NCBI GenBank assembly: GCA_936440205.1
Contig: OW387139.1
Span: 29,228,378 to 29,292,377, forward strand
Length of the DNA: 64,000 nt
Reading direction: 5' to 3'
Source: Lepidonotus clava
Lineage: Eukaryota; Annelida; Polychaeta; Phyllodocida; Polynoidae
Positions 24,523 to 38,762 of this stretch are shown piece after piece. Numbering within the stretch: position 1 is the first letter of the stretch; each line of letters opens with the position of its first letter. The notes beneath the pieces were generated by a model. That model was not told the origin of the DNA. It did not search any database and saw only the letters and a program-made list of their open reading frames with translations. A program made the position numbers and the translations under genes.

Positions 24523-26951
24523 CTGTGAGGGACACAAACAGAACGACGACCAGTAAGTACCTGGAGAGGCTGAGGCAGGCTGCCCCTGACCAGCAGGCAG
24601 AGGTGGGCGGCCGCGGCTGGTGGCGGGTGCGGCGCCCGACAGGGGCGGCCACGGCCACGGCCAGGCCGTCATGGGCGGTGGTCACGGGCAGCGCAGGGCA
24701 ACAGACGACGAAGCCCATGGCTGGTGGGACGGAGACGACTCGGATCCGGTTCATAGAAACGGCGACGAGAACAGAGCCGTAGGAACGGAGCAGCAGCCGC
24801 GACGGCCGCGACAAGGCCGGGTGGTGCTGCTAGGGGTACAGCGACGAGGGGCTGGAGCTGGAGGAGACAGCGCCTCCACGGTAGAGGTGGTAGTGGTTGT
24901 AGGTGGTAGAGGGGAGAATTCAAAAGGGACGGTAGTAGTGGTGGTGGTGGTAACGACGACGACGTGGTCGGACGACGTCGGGGCCATACCAGCCGCCGAC
25001 CGCTGACTCGGCCGCCGCCGGCTATCGGCCCACAGTGGCCCAGGCGTGGATTCTCCGCTCCACGGCCGGCCTCATGGGCTGCTGGAGGAGGCGTCAGCGC
25101 CGGGGCCTGGCGCCTGGAGTAGGGCAGAACGTTACTCCTAGTCAAAGCAGTAGTCACAGTAGTTCTCCTGCTGCTGCAAGGAGGTGTGGGGAGAGGCGGT
25201 AGGCGCGGCGGCCGTGGTAGTGGGAGCGGGGGTGGCGGCCGAGTTGGTGGGCACTCGCTGCCATGTCCTCAAAGACCAGCGCCCGCAATCTGGGCCACTC
25301 CACCTCCTGCAGCAGCACCTCACACCCATTAATCAGGTCCGATTAGGGCATTCTGCACCACGCCGTACGTCCCAGGGCCACCAATGGCCGCCACAAACTG
25401 CTCCAGGCTTCTGGCGTGTGCGGTCGGCGTCGGCCAACGACGAAGGCGGCGACGTTAAACTCCAGCTACTGGTGGCAGTAGAGCGTAGTTTGGTGGCGGC
25501 GGTGCGCGGGGCAGTGGCCGACTGACTGACGGTGGCGGCGTCGGGTTGACAGCAGCTCGCCTCTCTCCCACTCCCCTCCCCGCACTCCTCTCTCCGCGCT
25601 CCTCCTGCTGTGGGCACCACCGTCACACCTGCTGGCACCAATCCCTCCCCCCGCTCTGCTCACTGACCGCACACCACCACAAGCTTCCCCTCCCCTCCTC
25701 AAGTGGTCAGTACTAAACGGCTACAGACCAAATGAGACCATGTTCCTGAGCTGCAGTTCACCCATAGCCTTAAGTACTTTCGTCAATGGCCCTGCTACAC
25801 AAATGCGGTCCGGCTCTTATTAGGTGTCTAAGTATTTTAAGTCGACACGATTCACGTACAACCATGAAGTGTGTTCCTTTGCAGTGCCTTGACGTTCATA
25901 ATTATTAAGGAAAATGTAGCTCATTCGTGGTAATTTAAGATTGCAACACAGTTAAGTGATACTTACGTTACAGAAAGGATGTTGCCATTCCTAACATTTG
26001 GCATTTTTCATTGCCCTCCCCCCCAATAAAAAAAAACTAAAAACACCTTAAAATTACATAAAATTACCACGAAAAGTAATTCCAGATCAGTATATTCTGA
26101 ATCATATAATTCGTGTGTTTGTATGTACCAAATGCACATAGGCCTATGTATTAGATATTTCTTTCTTCATTATTTGTGTTTGATCTATATCATTCATTAT
26201 AATTACGTATACCCCTTGCTGATTGCAGTTGAGAACCAATATTATGAAAAAAGTAGGCTATGCATAATTATTTGGAAAGACCATAAACATTACGCGATGA
26301 TCTCTTTGACCGCTATACTTGCGCTTCTCTGTCATGTATTTAGGACAAGGGTTCATACTGTCCCACATGGAAATGTCAGATGAACTAACGATAACTTTAT
26401 TTGCACAACTAGTACCACAGAGCTCCATTTCGGTTTTTCTCCATCTTTAGTGATCTAAGGTTTTAAGAAAAACAAATAGCTTCGTTATACAATAGCCTTT
26501 ATCATCTTCTCAGGTTGTGGGGTGAACAATTTTTCTTAATGCCAGAGATCTTCTCAAAGACAGATGAACTATGAAGTATTTTCTATAATGTAAGATAATA
26601 CATTCAAGTACTCCGACGAGAAAGGTAATTAAAGCTGTAGCACTTCAGCAGCTTACATAATTCAAAACAATCTGAGATGCCTTGACGAGAAGTGGGGAGG
26701 AGGACCTTAGAAGTATTGTATAAGACAAGGAATGAAAAAAGAGGAGTTTAAATATACAAGGGCACTTAGATCCTCCTATCTTTTCACGTTACACCAAGTT
26801 ACAATGTATGCAGGCAAGACTATAATGTCTGATAGGCCATGGATTTAAAATTAGGCTAGATTTCCAGTAATTCTGGATTTGTGTATTAATATTATTTAAG
26901 GGTTCTGCCGAGAGGCAGTGTCCTACGATATGACTGGAACGGTTGGAGGCC

Positions 26952-27959
26952 TTTTGCCCCCTGGACTTTTGTCCCTCGTTCTTATTTTGTTGTTGCCCCC
27001 TCCCGACACTTATCTCTTTGTTTATGATGTACCAAGTTAAAACATGTATGTTATTTTATGACAAATATCAAATTCCAATACAGTTCATCATAGCTGAACA
27101 ATTAAATATTCTATATCAAATAAGTGTAATATGTGATATATTGACTCATCCATATAAATGGCAGCCCGGTAATGCACAAAAAATGTGTACAGCACAAGAA
27201 TTAGTACTGTGATGAATCTGATATCACTAAGTAATTCAAAGGCATGAGATTTCAAAGCATATAAGTCTAACGTTAATTATTAATAAATGATATAGAATAA
27301 GTGCCTGGACATTAATCGTCTAGATATATTGTTGTTTAACTGCTAGAAATGAAATGTGCAGTTGAGCACAAGAAGTAACATGTTGGTACTAAATATGATA
27401 ATTAGAGCACAAGTAATTAAGAAGCATGTAACTGGCAGTGACCTTTGTAGAGGTCAATTAGACCATGTCATCTGAACTGAACAATGGGGTCCGAGATGTA
27501 GCGATATAAAGCAGAGTCCTTGTACGCTACTCAACATTTTAAAATCTCTTCCTTCCTTGGTTGGAACCATCTCAGGAATAATTAGAGAAAATGGGGAACA
27601 AGAATGAGAAGATGAAAATAGGCCCAGTTTGGGGTTGGCACATGAAGACTGGACTTGCGACTTGCTCGATACGTTCATGCTTGGCCTGCGATCCAGTGTC
27701 TGAGCCCAAACACCAAACACTGGACGAGCGACTCCTTACAAAGTCTCCATTCTTTCCCTCCACAAAAGACGGCCGGACCTGGTGAGAGGCCGAACTAAAA
27801 TGAAAATGAGCTACAATTTTAGTCAAAGACCCCCTTTGTCATCACAGTACATTAATTATATAAGATTGATTCGATGTGTTTCTTTAAATAAATCAAAATA
27901 AGGTAATCAAGCTAAAGTCAATGGGACAAATACCCGGGAACAAAAGTCAAAGGGGTAAA
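26952..27959. mobile_element. Weak candidate inverted-repeat element, about 1 kb
   Basis: CCTTTTGCCCCCTGGACTTT near 26950 matches the reverse complement of a block ending near 27965 (ACCTTTACCCCTTTGACTTT), about 22 of 28 positions with one-base gaps. The interior has no recognisable transposase and no target duplication was found. A chance match between purine-rich and pyrimidine-rich words is possible. Confidence 0.28.
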
Positions 27960-30900
27960 GGTCATGTTGCCGATTGGGCCACAGGTTTGGGGCAATTTTA
28001 AAATATGTGATATATATCCATTATATCAAAATGTTATCTAATCATAAGGAAACTGCAGACCTTATGTGAATCATCGGCAGTTAAATTACACCTGTGTCAC
28101 CACCATCTGGTCACTGGCTCTAGTTCTATGCATTGATTCAGAATCATCTTTGACCTATGAAGCATACATTCCCATTATATGGAATAAGGGTAGCCTGGAA
28201 TGTCAGGACCTATCCCCATAGTCTCGTAGTGCTTGACCAATCCTCTGAAAAATGTGGTCATAGAATCTCATAGTCCTGTCCCGAGTGTCCTATAGTCCCA
28301 TTACAATCACATAATAGTAAAGATGTGGTCCCCAACTAGTTGACCTATTGTCCTACCGTCAGAATGGCTGTGATATCTCATATCAGAGGCCCTTTGGCCA
28401 TAGACCACCCTGTCCCTGGTGTCCGTGAATACCAATTTAGCTGAGGCATCACTACTTTATAGACACGCCCTACTAATCCCACGCTTGTATTTCTTGTATA
28501 CTGTCATTTTTTTTGGCATTGCTGTTGGCATTGAATAATCTAGTTGTTACCCAGAAGTTCTATATACAAATATAGTAGCGTTATAACTAATCAAACGCAA
28601 TCAATATCTATCAACTTCATATCCCTTACGAATATCATCAAGTTATATTCTCATATCAAAGCAATAGCTCCTACAATGTTTTGATTTGCCATACACATCA
28701 TAAATTCCGGCTTCCATGAAAACTGTTCTTTGTTCTGCAAATCAGAATAACAAGTATCTAAGTGTTATATTGTCTAAATATATCGTAAAAGTCCTTTGTA
28801 TACCACAAACATTAGTCCGCCCTCACCCCAGGCGGCCGTGTCTCCAATGCTGCACCAGCCAACAACCACAGACCGTAGGATCAACCTTCAGCAAGGCACC
28901 TCTCAGGCCCACAAAATTCTTCCTCTGGTTCTATTGATTATTAAATGGAACTTTTCTAACCCAGGGGAAAGGTAGCTGCGCACAGCCAATTCTGAACGCA
29001 TTTGGACCTCCCCGGTGGTTTTTGTGCGCGAGCAACGGGAGACATCCACTTAGTTTCCGTTTTTTGACATGTGCCTTGGAGTGGAATCGGTAGGACCGGG
29101 GGTCGGGGTAGGGGGAGATTGGGAGAGTTAGGGTACATGCAGGAGGACTGCGTCCGTCCTGAATTTCCACGCCCTTAGGGGGGTCAGTGGAGACTAGACC
29201 GGGAGATGTGAACAGACGAAACCACTATTGATTTTCGGGCTTGGTGCCGCCGGCTACGCCTGGCCGCACGTCGGAGTCGGATCACCCCCGATGATAACCC
29301 TTTATCATAGAGTGCATGTTGCCTACATGGCTGAGTCAATGTCAATATTAGGAGGGGTACACTACCCCTACCCCTACCATCGCTACCACAAGCCCGCCGC
29401 CATCAGTATCGGCTTCAGAGGCCGGCAAACAGATGTTTCCTGTTGGGTCACTTTGAAGTCAGCCCCCATCCCTCTATGCAGACACTGAGTGGGGTAAAGC
29501 ACCAGAGAGAACTGACCAGCGCCCTAGGGTTCTCTCCCGTGGGCCACACAGGCACGCATCGCATATAATTTATCTCCCACACATCTCTTAGCCAAATATG
29601 TAAAAACGTGTGTAATATTATATCATCTAACAGCATATTTTACTTGCCTTGAGAATTGAACTGCTGGTGCCTCAAAATGTTTGGCTTCTTCAAACCCAAG
29701 TGATATCTATACAAACTAATTATTATGTAGACATTTTTCAAAGAGAAATAAGTTAAATTTACTTCTACTTTCAGACATAGCTTTATAAATAGCTATCCCT
29801 GAAATCAGACTCTTCATATTATCATTTCTTTTAAATAAGTGGAATTTGATACTGCCTCTAATATATGAGTGCAAAGTTTTTAAAATCCAGCACTAGCAAA
29901 CATAACAATTATATTTTCCCCAACTGCTAATATAAAACATGTTGAATGGGTAACTTGAATAGTTCCATATATTTTTCTGATTTACTAATTTTGGAAGGCC
30001 GATACCTTGGAATAAACTCAACTTTTATTAGAAAAAAAGGAAAACAATGTCAGACTCACTTAATGTTTTTCGACTGCAATTTACGGCAAAGCTCTATAGT
30101 TACATTACAAATGTGGTCTTTCCATGAGAGGAAATAAAAGGTGAATGTACCCTTTCCTATGTGATAATAACCAGAGTAGACCTTCACACAATGGTATTAT
30201 CTTTGAAGCGGTCAGTAGACTACTTCTGTACATGCAAAATAGGACAGAAAGTGTTGTATACGCTGCATTGACACTGACCTTGGCAGATCCAATCAGGAGA
30301 AGAGGGACTGTGAGCTGAAATCATGGAATCACTTCTTTGTTGGTAATCCTACTTAATCAGTAGCTTTTTCGTACCCCTGGGACCAAATTCATCACATCAA
30401 CAGCGCGGGTAATGAGTTTGGGAGCTCAGCAGCACGTGAGTGGGAGTAACTCGGGGGGTTTTAATTCATGAAATGCCCCTGATAAATTCTCAGAAGGGCC
30501 CTCCCAATTTCATTATCAATATTAACATCATTTGATGAAGGAAAAAAGAGCTTTGACATTGGCTGAAGTTGTCTGTTTTCATAAAACATTCGTCTGATCT
30601 AAATATTGGGTACCATTTTTCAGAAACTAACTTTGGATTGATTCATAATGGTTAAATATTGTACAACCTGCATTTAAAGAATGAGTCATAGTTTCTGTGT
30701 TGAGCAGAATGTAAATTACCTGGACATCATGAAATGCCTATTTTGGTATAAGAATGACAAGGTTGGCCACATAAGGAAAGAATATGAGGGCAACTCTGGA
30801 CACTATAAATGAAGACAATCTACTTCAACGACCACCAAGGAGATCCAACGGTACTGCACTTGAAAGAAAAACAAAGCAGCCGATTCGCTTCTTTCGCATT

Positions 30901-33900
30901 TCTTCTGTCTACTAGGCACCTGTACTGCCTACTGCTAATTGAGTCAGGAAACGGAATTTGATATTTGACACTCCGACCGCTAAATGACCTTCATATCAAA
31001 GCGTCATGGATTTGTTAGTCTTAGATTATTACAGAGCCATTATGTAAAGGCACCAGACACAGTCGCTGATTCCTAATAGGTATAAGTCCTAGTAATAATG
31101 AACAATTAGTACTATTATTCGTTGATCAAAGACAATATCCATACTGATAAACCAGGTTAACCTATAGATCTTATGGAACAAACAATCTCTCAGTTTCACT
31201 TTGACAGAACTGACATTTTGACATTTCCAGCCCTCAATTACCTAATTTATTCCATAATGGCACACACATTGTGATGTTCTTTTGCTTTCCCTTTCAAAGG
31301 AGTTTGATAGAATAAGGACGATTGAAATTCATTTCAGTGATACTAACTTGATCCTACAGATAAATTCATGTCTTTACAAGAATGTGATACGCCTGATTTC
31401 TGATTGTTCACACCTGTACATTTAGTATAGGGTCGACTGGAGCCGTATGTATCATCAGGGCGTGGCTGTACCATTCTCTAATAACTTTACTTTCCCACCA
31501 CTCCCTAGGATAATGTAATACAGTTTTAGCCTGTCGGTTAAGCAGGTTGTAGTCAATACACTGTTCTCGAAAAGGATAGCGTTCCTGGAGAGTCGTCCTC
31601 TAGAAACTGTGTTTATTCTGTAATAAGACATGGGAGACGCATCGTTAGGCGTCCCTGTTGCCCTTGTCAGATGCTGGGTAAAATGTCCTATTGTCTGCTA
31701 CACAAGCAGATTTAAGAAACCGCTTCACATTTAGTCCTCTGAGTAAACAAGGGCAAGTCTACTTCTTAAAAAGAAATCGACCATTAGAATACTGAAATTA
31801 AGACTAATTCAATTGTTTTTATAGATGTCACATGATGGACTTCATGGAATGTGGTTGTCCACCAACCACCATTCCTTTCTCCTTTTGCTCCAGTCATCCC
31901 TATATGGTCTCCTCACACCCCCTCCTCCTTCTTCCCTAATGTGCCGTCCGTCCGCCTCATCACCACAAACCAGGACGGCCTTCTCCAATTAATCAGTGCA
32001 TCTCAAGAGCCTTCTCCGTGCCATAAAAACGCCATGAGGACATTGGGCCCTCAGCGTGTGGCACATGAAGACTATACCGACTGTGTCATCTCTCCCCGTC
32101 CTCAGACACACACAGCCTCCCGCTAAAGTAGAAAGCTGGGCAGGGGTGGCCAGATATCCGGCCTATATGCACTGGCCCATATATAGTCACTGCAGGCAAG
32201 CACTGGTCTGATGAACGACAATGTGACAGTTTTATCCTATCTGGAGGAGAAGGAGGTAGTTGGGGCTGTGTACCCGGGGCCGTCCGTCGAGGGATTAGCC
32301 GCGTCAAGTCTATCCTCAATGCGCTCGTTTGAGCCTCCCTTCCCCATTCTATGTTTATAGCAGAGCGGGCATTGGGGCAGTGTCCAGGGAAAGCGTACTC
32401 GCCGGACAAATAAACGCCGAGACTCTCTGCCTTCTGATACCAGACGTCGTGTTTTATTCAGACCTCGTGAATATAGAGTGAGTGCAGTCATCTGTGTGTG
32501 AATTACTGCTACAAGGCTAAAGTGCTCCATCTTGGAAGAGCGCCATGGTGTTTTGCATGGGAACCAATGCTTTTCTTTTTTCCCTTTATGTTATATTGTT
32601 GCATATTCTACATAAGCTGGCTCGTAACAACTAGGCTAGTTTTCTATACTAATTCAATTTCATTTTGAATAAACTGTTTAGAATATAATTATATGTGTAC
32701 ATACCAGCTGAATACAGCCGCTTGTTTTTACATTCGCATGAAGATTCAGATGTTCTGACACCGTAGCCATTCCCATACGATGCCCACTGGCTGTAGGCCG
32801 CTAGTTTAGATAGGTGCCTATGCAGTGTGACTGATTGGTGGTGGTGGGCGTGTAGTGCTAGCCGGGAGTGCATCCCGTTGGTCACAGCCTGTTCCCTGTT
32901 CGTCGGGACTTAGCCTCACGCCCCGTTTAACTTCCATCGTCCCCGGCCGGACGGCGCGACCACGCGGAATGGGGAAGAAAGTCAGGCAAACAAATCCTGT
33001 TGCTGGACCAAATAGTGGATAATAAGCCTGTTGTCTATCGATCGCTTCAGTAATAAGATGGAAGCTCCACTACTCTTCCCCCTGCGCCTCCACTCTTAGT
33101 ATACTACTCTCCCTCAGGGTCTTACACCCTCCCTTGCCCGAATATGTCTGAACATTGAATAAAGAAGATGTTCCAGGGATTATAGTACCAGAAGAATGTT
33201 GTCAATATTCTAATTAGAACAACACGTTACAGTCATTTGTAGACAAGCAGGTTATACAGGCTAAATATGGTGAAACCAACAGGCTTTCAATAATTTCTAT
33301 GATAAACTATATGATAACATATTAGCCGAACATGATTTTACGTTAATGTGCTGTCACTTAATGAGGCTCCAGTTGACCTTTATTTGCAAATATAAGCAGT
33401 ATCGTAATTGGACGTTCTATCGACATTCTAGTTACTAAGGTAGCATACACAAATTCAGATTTGTTACCATTAATGAAAACTATGAAAAAATCTCATTTGT
33501 AGCAAAAATCAAATGTGTTTTTCTTATTTATGTGACTCCAAAGGTAATTAAAGGTTCTAGAGCTATTTCTGTACATGTTCATAAGGCTGGAAATCCCAGA
33601 CATTGTCACCAAAATCTTTCCCTCGTATGCGTAAGCAAGATAGACACTTATATCATGTTGAACATGTTATATACTATTTGATATGCCCACAAAAACGATA
33701 TTACAACCTTGCTCAACATATTGCAAATTTCCCAAAGTTGCCATTTTCCTGAGGTACAAAGCATACACTTACTTTTTGTTGACATAAGCTAAATATATAT
33801 AATATGTTTCTCAACAGGAGGCAGAGTAAGTCAGGAATGTTTCATGGAGAGACTCATTATCAGAGTCCCATTAAAGCCCTACCATTAGCGACCATCTGCA

Positions 33901-36900
33901 GGGGCGGAGACACAGCACCACCGGCAGCTGGGAACGCATTCTACCCCTTCCCATGCTTTATCTTTTCCCTACAAAGGAACTTCCACTTCGACTAAGACTT
34001 CTATGTTAACAGAATAAAGACGCTTTTTTACATGACTGTCTAATATGTTTTTATATCATATTATTGTGTGAAAAATAAAATTCATACTTCTATTTCGCTA
34101 TCGTAATTGGTCATTATCCTATGCAAGATAGCTCATACGAACCGGCAATCCTTCGTGATCATTTAATGTGCCGTCTTCATTACCTCATAAGCCTTCATAG
34201 TGTACCCTGAAGCAGTTTTCAGCATGAAGGGATTGCGGCACAGAGAGAGGCAGGGAAAACAACCGATCATTCTTCCCGTATGACAGGAAAAATCCACAGA
34301 TAACTCGATAATAAAGCGCTCATTCAATTCTCATGGGTAACCTTCCTTTCAGAGAAAACAGCGCCGGAGCTTTGAATATATTCTTTGATCTTAGTGGTGC
34401 AATTTATGTCCAGTGACATTTTGGAGGGTAATGGACTCGTCTGAATTCCTTTTTATTGCTAAAAAAACGGGTGAAACAGGTTGAGAATTTTACGTTAAGA
34501 ACAGTGTTTGGAATATTAATTATCGTGGTAATGACGTCAAATACTAATTCTGCATTATGCATAAGGCCATGAAGAGCAGGCACTGGAAAGATTCCTTAAG
34601 AAATTACGAGTAGGCATAAGCTATAGGCATAAGCTATTCCACGCTTCACCCTTGTAGTAGGACAGAGTATGTTGAGGTACCAAATTAGCAATACGAGCAC
34701 AGCTGCAGTCTTTCCCATTACTAAAGCTATGGTGTGCACTTAGTTATTACCTTTGTAAAATTGTATAACCAGCAAATGTATGGTTGCCAAGCACTTTTCA
34801 AGTCTTAGGTTTGTTGTTCTCAGCAGTTGGCCAACTAGTTACAGAGAGGTAGTAGTTTCCTTAAATTGATGTGATTAATTATACATTGGAGAATGTATAC
34901 CAAACAGTTGAGTTTTATAAAAGGTATCAACATTGCAAGCCCAACTGATAAATTAATAATTCCTTAACACTTCAAAACTACCAGACATTGAGGGGAAATT
35001 TGATTAGGGAAGACACATTTCAGCACCCAGCTTTTCTGTTAAATTTGCAGGTGTTCCAGCAATTGCAATAAAAACTCAGTCCTCCGGAAAAACACTGAAG
35101 GTTAGATAAGTAGGAGTCTGTAGCCGACAAATACGGTTTATCGTCTGGTGTCAGAACGATGAGCATCACCTACGCTGTCGCATTTAAACGGTTTGTTTTA
35201 AGTTTCCGCCTCTGCCCGATCCCAGGTCTGGTGGTGAGGGCAGGGGAGGAGAGAGGTGGGAGTTAAGCGTATGTGATTTATAAGGCGGAAAACGTTCTGG
35301 GCTGAAGGTAATTACACAATTAGCGGGCGGGCGGCGGGTGCTGGCTGCCCGCCGCTACCTACACAACCAGGGCTTTTACGCCCTGCGCCTTATTAATCGG
35401 ATACGGTTATGTTTTCCGGTAACATAACGTCATGGCGCCTAATCCGCTTTATCATTGGAACCAAACACCTTTTGGACGGCGCGCGAGAATAAAGCGAGCA
35501 GTTAGGCTGCTTTGTGGAGGACTCAGTCCGACTCAGCACCAATTATACACACGGTAACCGCAAACAGGAACCTGGTCAGCGGGGTCAGCCTCGGCAGAGG
35601 TGGCCATAATGGTAATGCCTAACAAAGGTCTAAAAAGGCTCAGGTCATTGTAGTCATTTAGGCCGCTGTCAAACATTGTTGGAGATAAACACCTCAGCCT
35701 AAGGAGGTATACATTAAGAACCTCAATCTCATTGCAAGCTTAGGTATATATCATTATGTATGTTTTCCTAAATGCCATGTTATGTAGATTGAGCAGGCGT
35801 ATTGCTCGAAGGGATAGTGTATTTGCAGGATCATGTCAATACTCAGGCCTGATAGGATTTATTTGATTCTACATAATATCGGATAGTAACAGTCAAATCT
35901 TCCAATATCATTTACATAAAAACTATTGTTTTTTTGCACTACATACATAAATGTATCTACCTAAATATTTGCCAGCTTCATCAGAAGCCAATCTAATTTT
36001 GTAACTTTACATGTTCTCCTTTTAGAGTTTAATTTCGTACAGTGTCACATCGTCTATACATTCGCAGACATCCTGACAGTTATTGCCAATATCTCTCACT
36101 GTATCTCAGCCAATGCTTGTAAATTTTTTTAGACATTCCTATGATATCTCTCCCCTAGCCTGCCTGTCACCGATATCAATTGCAACTCATCCAGGGATCG
36201 GTGTGTTCTGTATCAATTCTTTTAGAGCAGTTCTTTGATTACGAATCGCCCATGCTTTCTTGTCAGTGGCTATTGGTTGTTACTCACTGACAAAACCAAA
36301 CATCTGAGCTGCTCCGGCACACAGCCTTTGACCAGTCAGTGCACGTCTGCCCTGGATGGCCTCCCTGGTTTTAGCGCCCACGACTGCCTAAAAGTCATCT
36401 TAACGTTGTACGCAAACATGGCAAGTCCCGACTTCCAAGAACCACATTCTCTGCGAACTCCAAGTTCCTCATACATGTATTTTGTTTAGTTGTTTTTAAG
36501 ACACAATTTAAAACTGGCGCATTTGTTAAGCACCATTTTGAATGTCCATATGTTTTTAACAGTATCACCATCGCAAACTTTGAATGGTAAATGAAAATAA
36601 AATAATTTTTGCTGACAAGCTTTATCTTATTCTAGGACAAAAGCGATGTAATTGCTTGGATAAGAGGGTAGCCATGAGAGGGACTGATGCACATAAATGC
36701 ACGTACACGATCAACATGGATGTTTGGTGAAGTGTGTCAATAATTGGATCATCTCAAAAGATCACTTCTATTCTTGTTTTGACTTGCCATCGACAACCAT
36801 AATGACTCACTGTTTGCTTTTCTCCTGATTCAAATTAAAACCTTGAGCGTGGACGTTTAATTAACGCGAACACGTGTCAGCTGGAATTCCTTTTTGTAAC

Positions 36901-37519
36901 ATTCATAGACCTGGGTGCCTATTAATACCGCTGGTCTGTCTAATAACAGCCCGTCTGACGCCTCGCCCACCTAATCACCACAGCCAAACCAAGAGTTACC
37001 AGCTGTATTTTCGTCCTATGGGCCATACTACAAATTGGCACTTAACACTACTGCTGCTATTCGTCAAATGTCGTGCGGTCTGTTTCGTTAAGGCGACGGG
37101 CCGTGGAGTGGCCAACCTTTGTTGGGCGGGCCTTACATAAGAAGTGGGTATATTTAGACGTCTCCTCCCGGCCCGCCGTCGCCTGCGCCGGTCAGAGGCC
37201 AAGCGGCGGGCCGTCTCCACCAAGGTGATCCAGCTTTGATCCCACCTTTCCTCTCCCACCACCAACCCATCTTGTCCGTCATCGATCGGCGGGGTCAATG
37301 AGTGCACTGCGGCCAGTCAAGGCAAACTTTGCTCTTCTCAAGTCACGTGATGGTGTGTACGAAAGTCACGCAACGTGCCATAGTCGTCGTCCACTTTAAA
37401 CATCCGACTTTAAGTGGAGGACTTCCCGGTATACAAGAAGGGGCGAATACTTGGTTACTCTGCCGGACAACTGCTACTAACATGTAGATGAGCGAAATCA
37501 CTATGTGTGTGACTGTCTA

Positions 37520-37622
37520 AGTGAGAGAGTAAAGAGTGAGTGAATGAGGGAGTATGCATGTGTGTGAGTGCGTGAGTGTATTCATGAGTGAGCTAGGGAT
37601 GGAGGGCGAAAGTGAGTGAGTG
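37520..37622. repeat. Imperfect GTGA-rich simple repeat
   Basis: Irregular tandem words of GTGAGTGA and GTGTGTGAGTG type over about 100 bp. Confidence 0.75.
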
Positions 37623-38762
37623 TATTTGCCTTCTCTGTCCATCTAAGGGGAACAATTAGGCTATGTAGATGGGTCTGCTGGGGGCCAGAAATGTATAACC
37701 ATAAATTTACCCAACGTAGCCCTGATGCACAACAAAATATACTGCCTCTCGGTCTAATTCACGCCTGAAGAGAGGAAGTGAGTCGTTTGTTAACAATAAT
37801 TGAGTCCCTTTCCTGACAGAAACATTGTTTATCAGTGGGGCTATGCAATTGTAAATGGTTAACAAACGCCATCATTTTGTGTGTTGCCACTAAGAAAAGG
37901 CAACCCTCTCCCGAACAGCCAAGCCTATCGATATCCCGAAGCATCAGTCCTAAAACACTATCGCACCAACGTAAGCTGGTAAGTGCGCCCCTATTTTGAT
38001 CTAAATCTGATATGAATGTCATTCAATAGCTGTTTTTAAGGCGGCATGTTTGTAGCCAGTTTCATTTTAGTCGCGGAGAATGTTGAGGAGAGTGAGTTAT
38101 GCACGAAATGCTCCCCAAGATCTGATTGCGTGTCAGCCGCCGATTTATGCCCCATGGCGGTTTACTGTTGAGCCGTCTCTATTTCTTTGGGTCCCTCGTC
38201 AAACGCCACCTACCTACTTCAAGACATGATATTGTGTCCTCAGTATATTTCTTTCTTTGCTCTAGACAAAAAAATGTTCCTTATATTGTTTATAATTGAA
38301 ACGGGAAAGACAAATATCTAAAATAGTCGCGTTTGGTTCTATCAACTGATTCATTTCGGCCAAATAAAGGACCAATAAATTATTCTCATGACAAAAATCA
38401 TCAATTAGAACAAATACATCAGATATATTTAGCTCTACAAAGGATTATGAGAAGCTCCTATATCTTGCAAGGTCGAAAAAATGTCATGTTTGTGTGAATA
38501 TTCCAACCCTCTTCCTTTTCCATTGATCACAACATCTCACGGAGATTAGCACTGCTGTACCCACACCGCCTGCATCCTCCCACCCCTCCACCAACCCCTC
38601 CCCTCCCCAGGCCGGACAGCTTCCCGCTCAGGTTATTGATCAATTAATGAACACACGGTCTTCAAAGCCGCCAGCAACTCGTGTCCAGAAGGGCTTAAAA
38701 AGGTTCCCCACTCGCCGTGTCCTCCGCGAGCTTCTCATTATGGGTGCGTGGACGGGCATTTG

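Noticed and set aside
24669-25641. Overlapping open frames on both strands in the GC-rich block beside exon 2
   Set aside because: They are rich in Pro, Ala, Arg, Gly and Thr, overlap on both strands and show no known domain. High GC removes stop codons here.
28095-28120. CTCF-like CACCATCTGGTCACTGG
   Set aside because: Several core positions mismatch the consensus; a weaker match than the site near 61055.
34842-34856. let-7-like word GAGGTAGTAG
   Set aside because: It diverges after ten bases and no precursor hairpin is visible.
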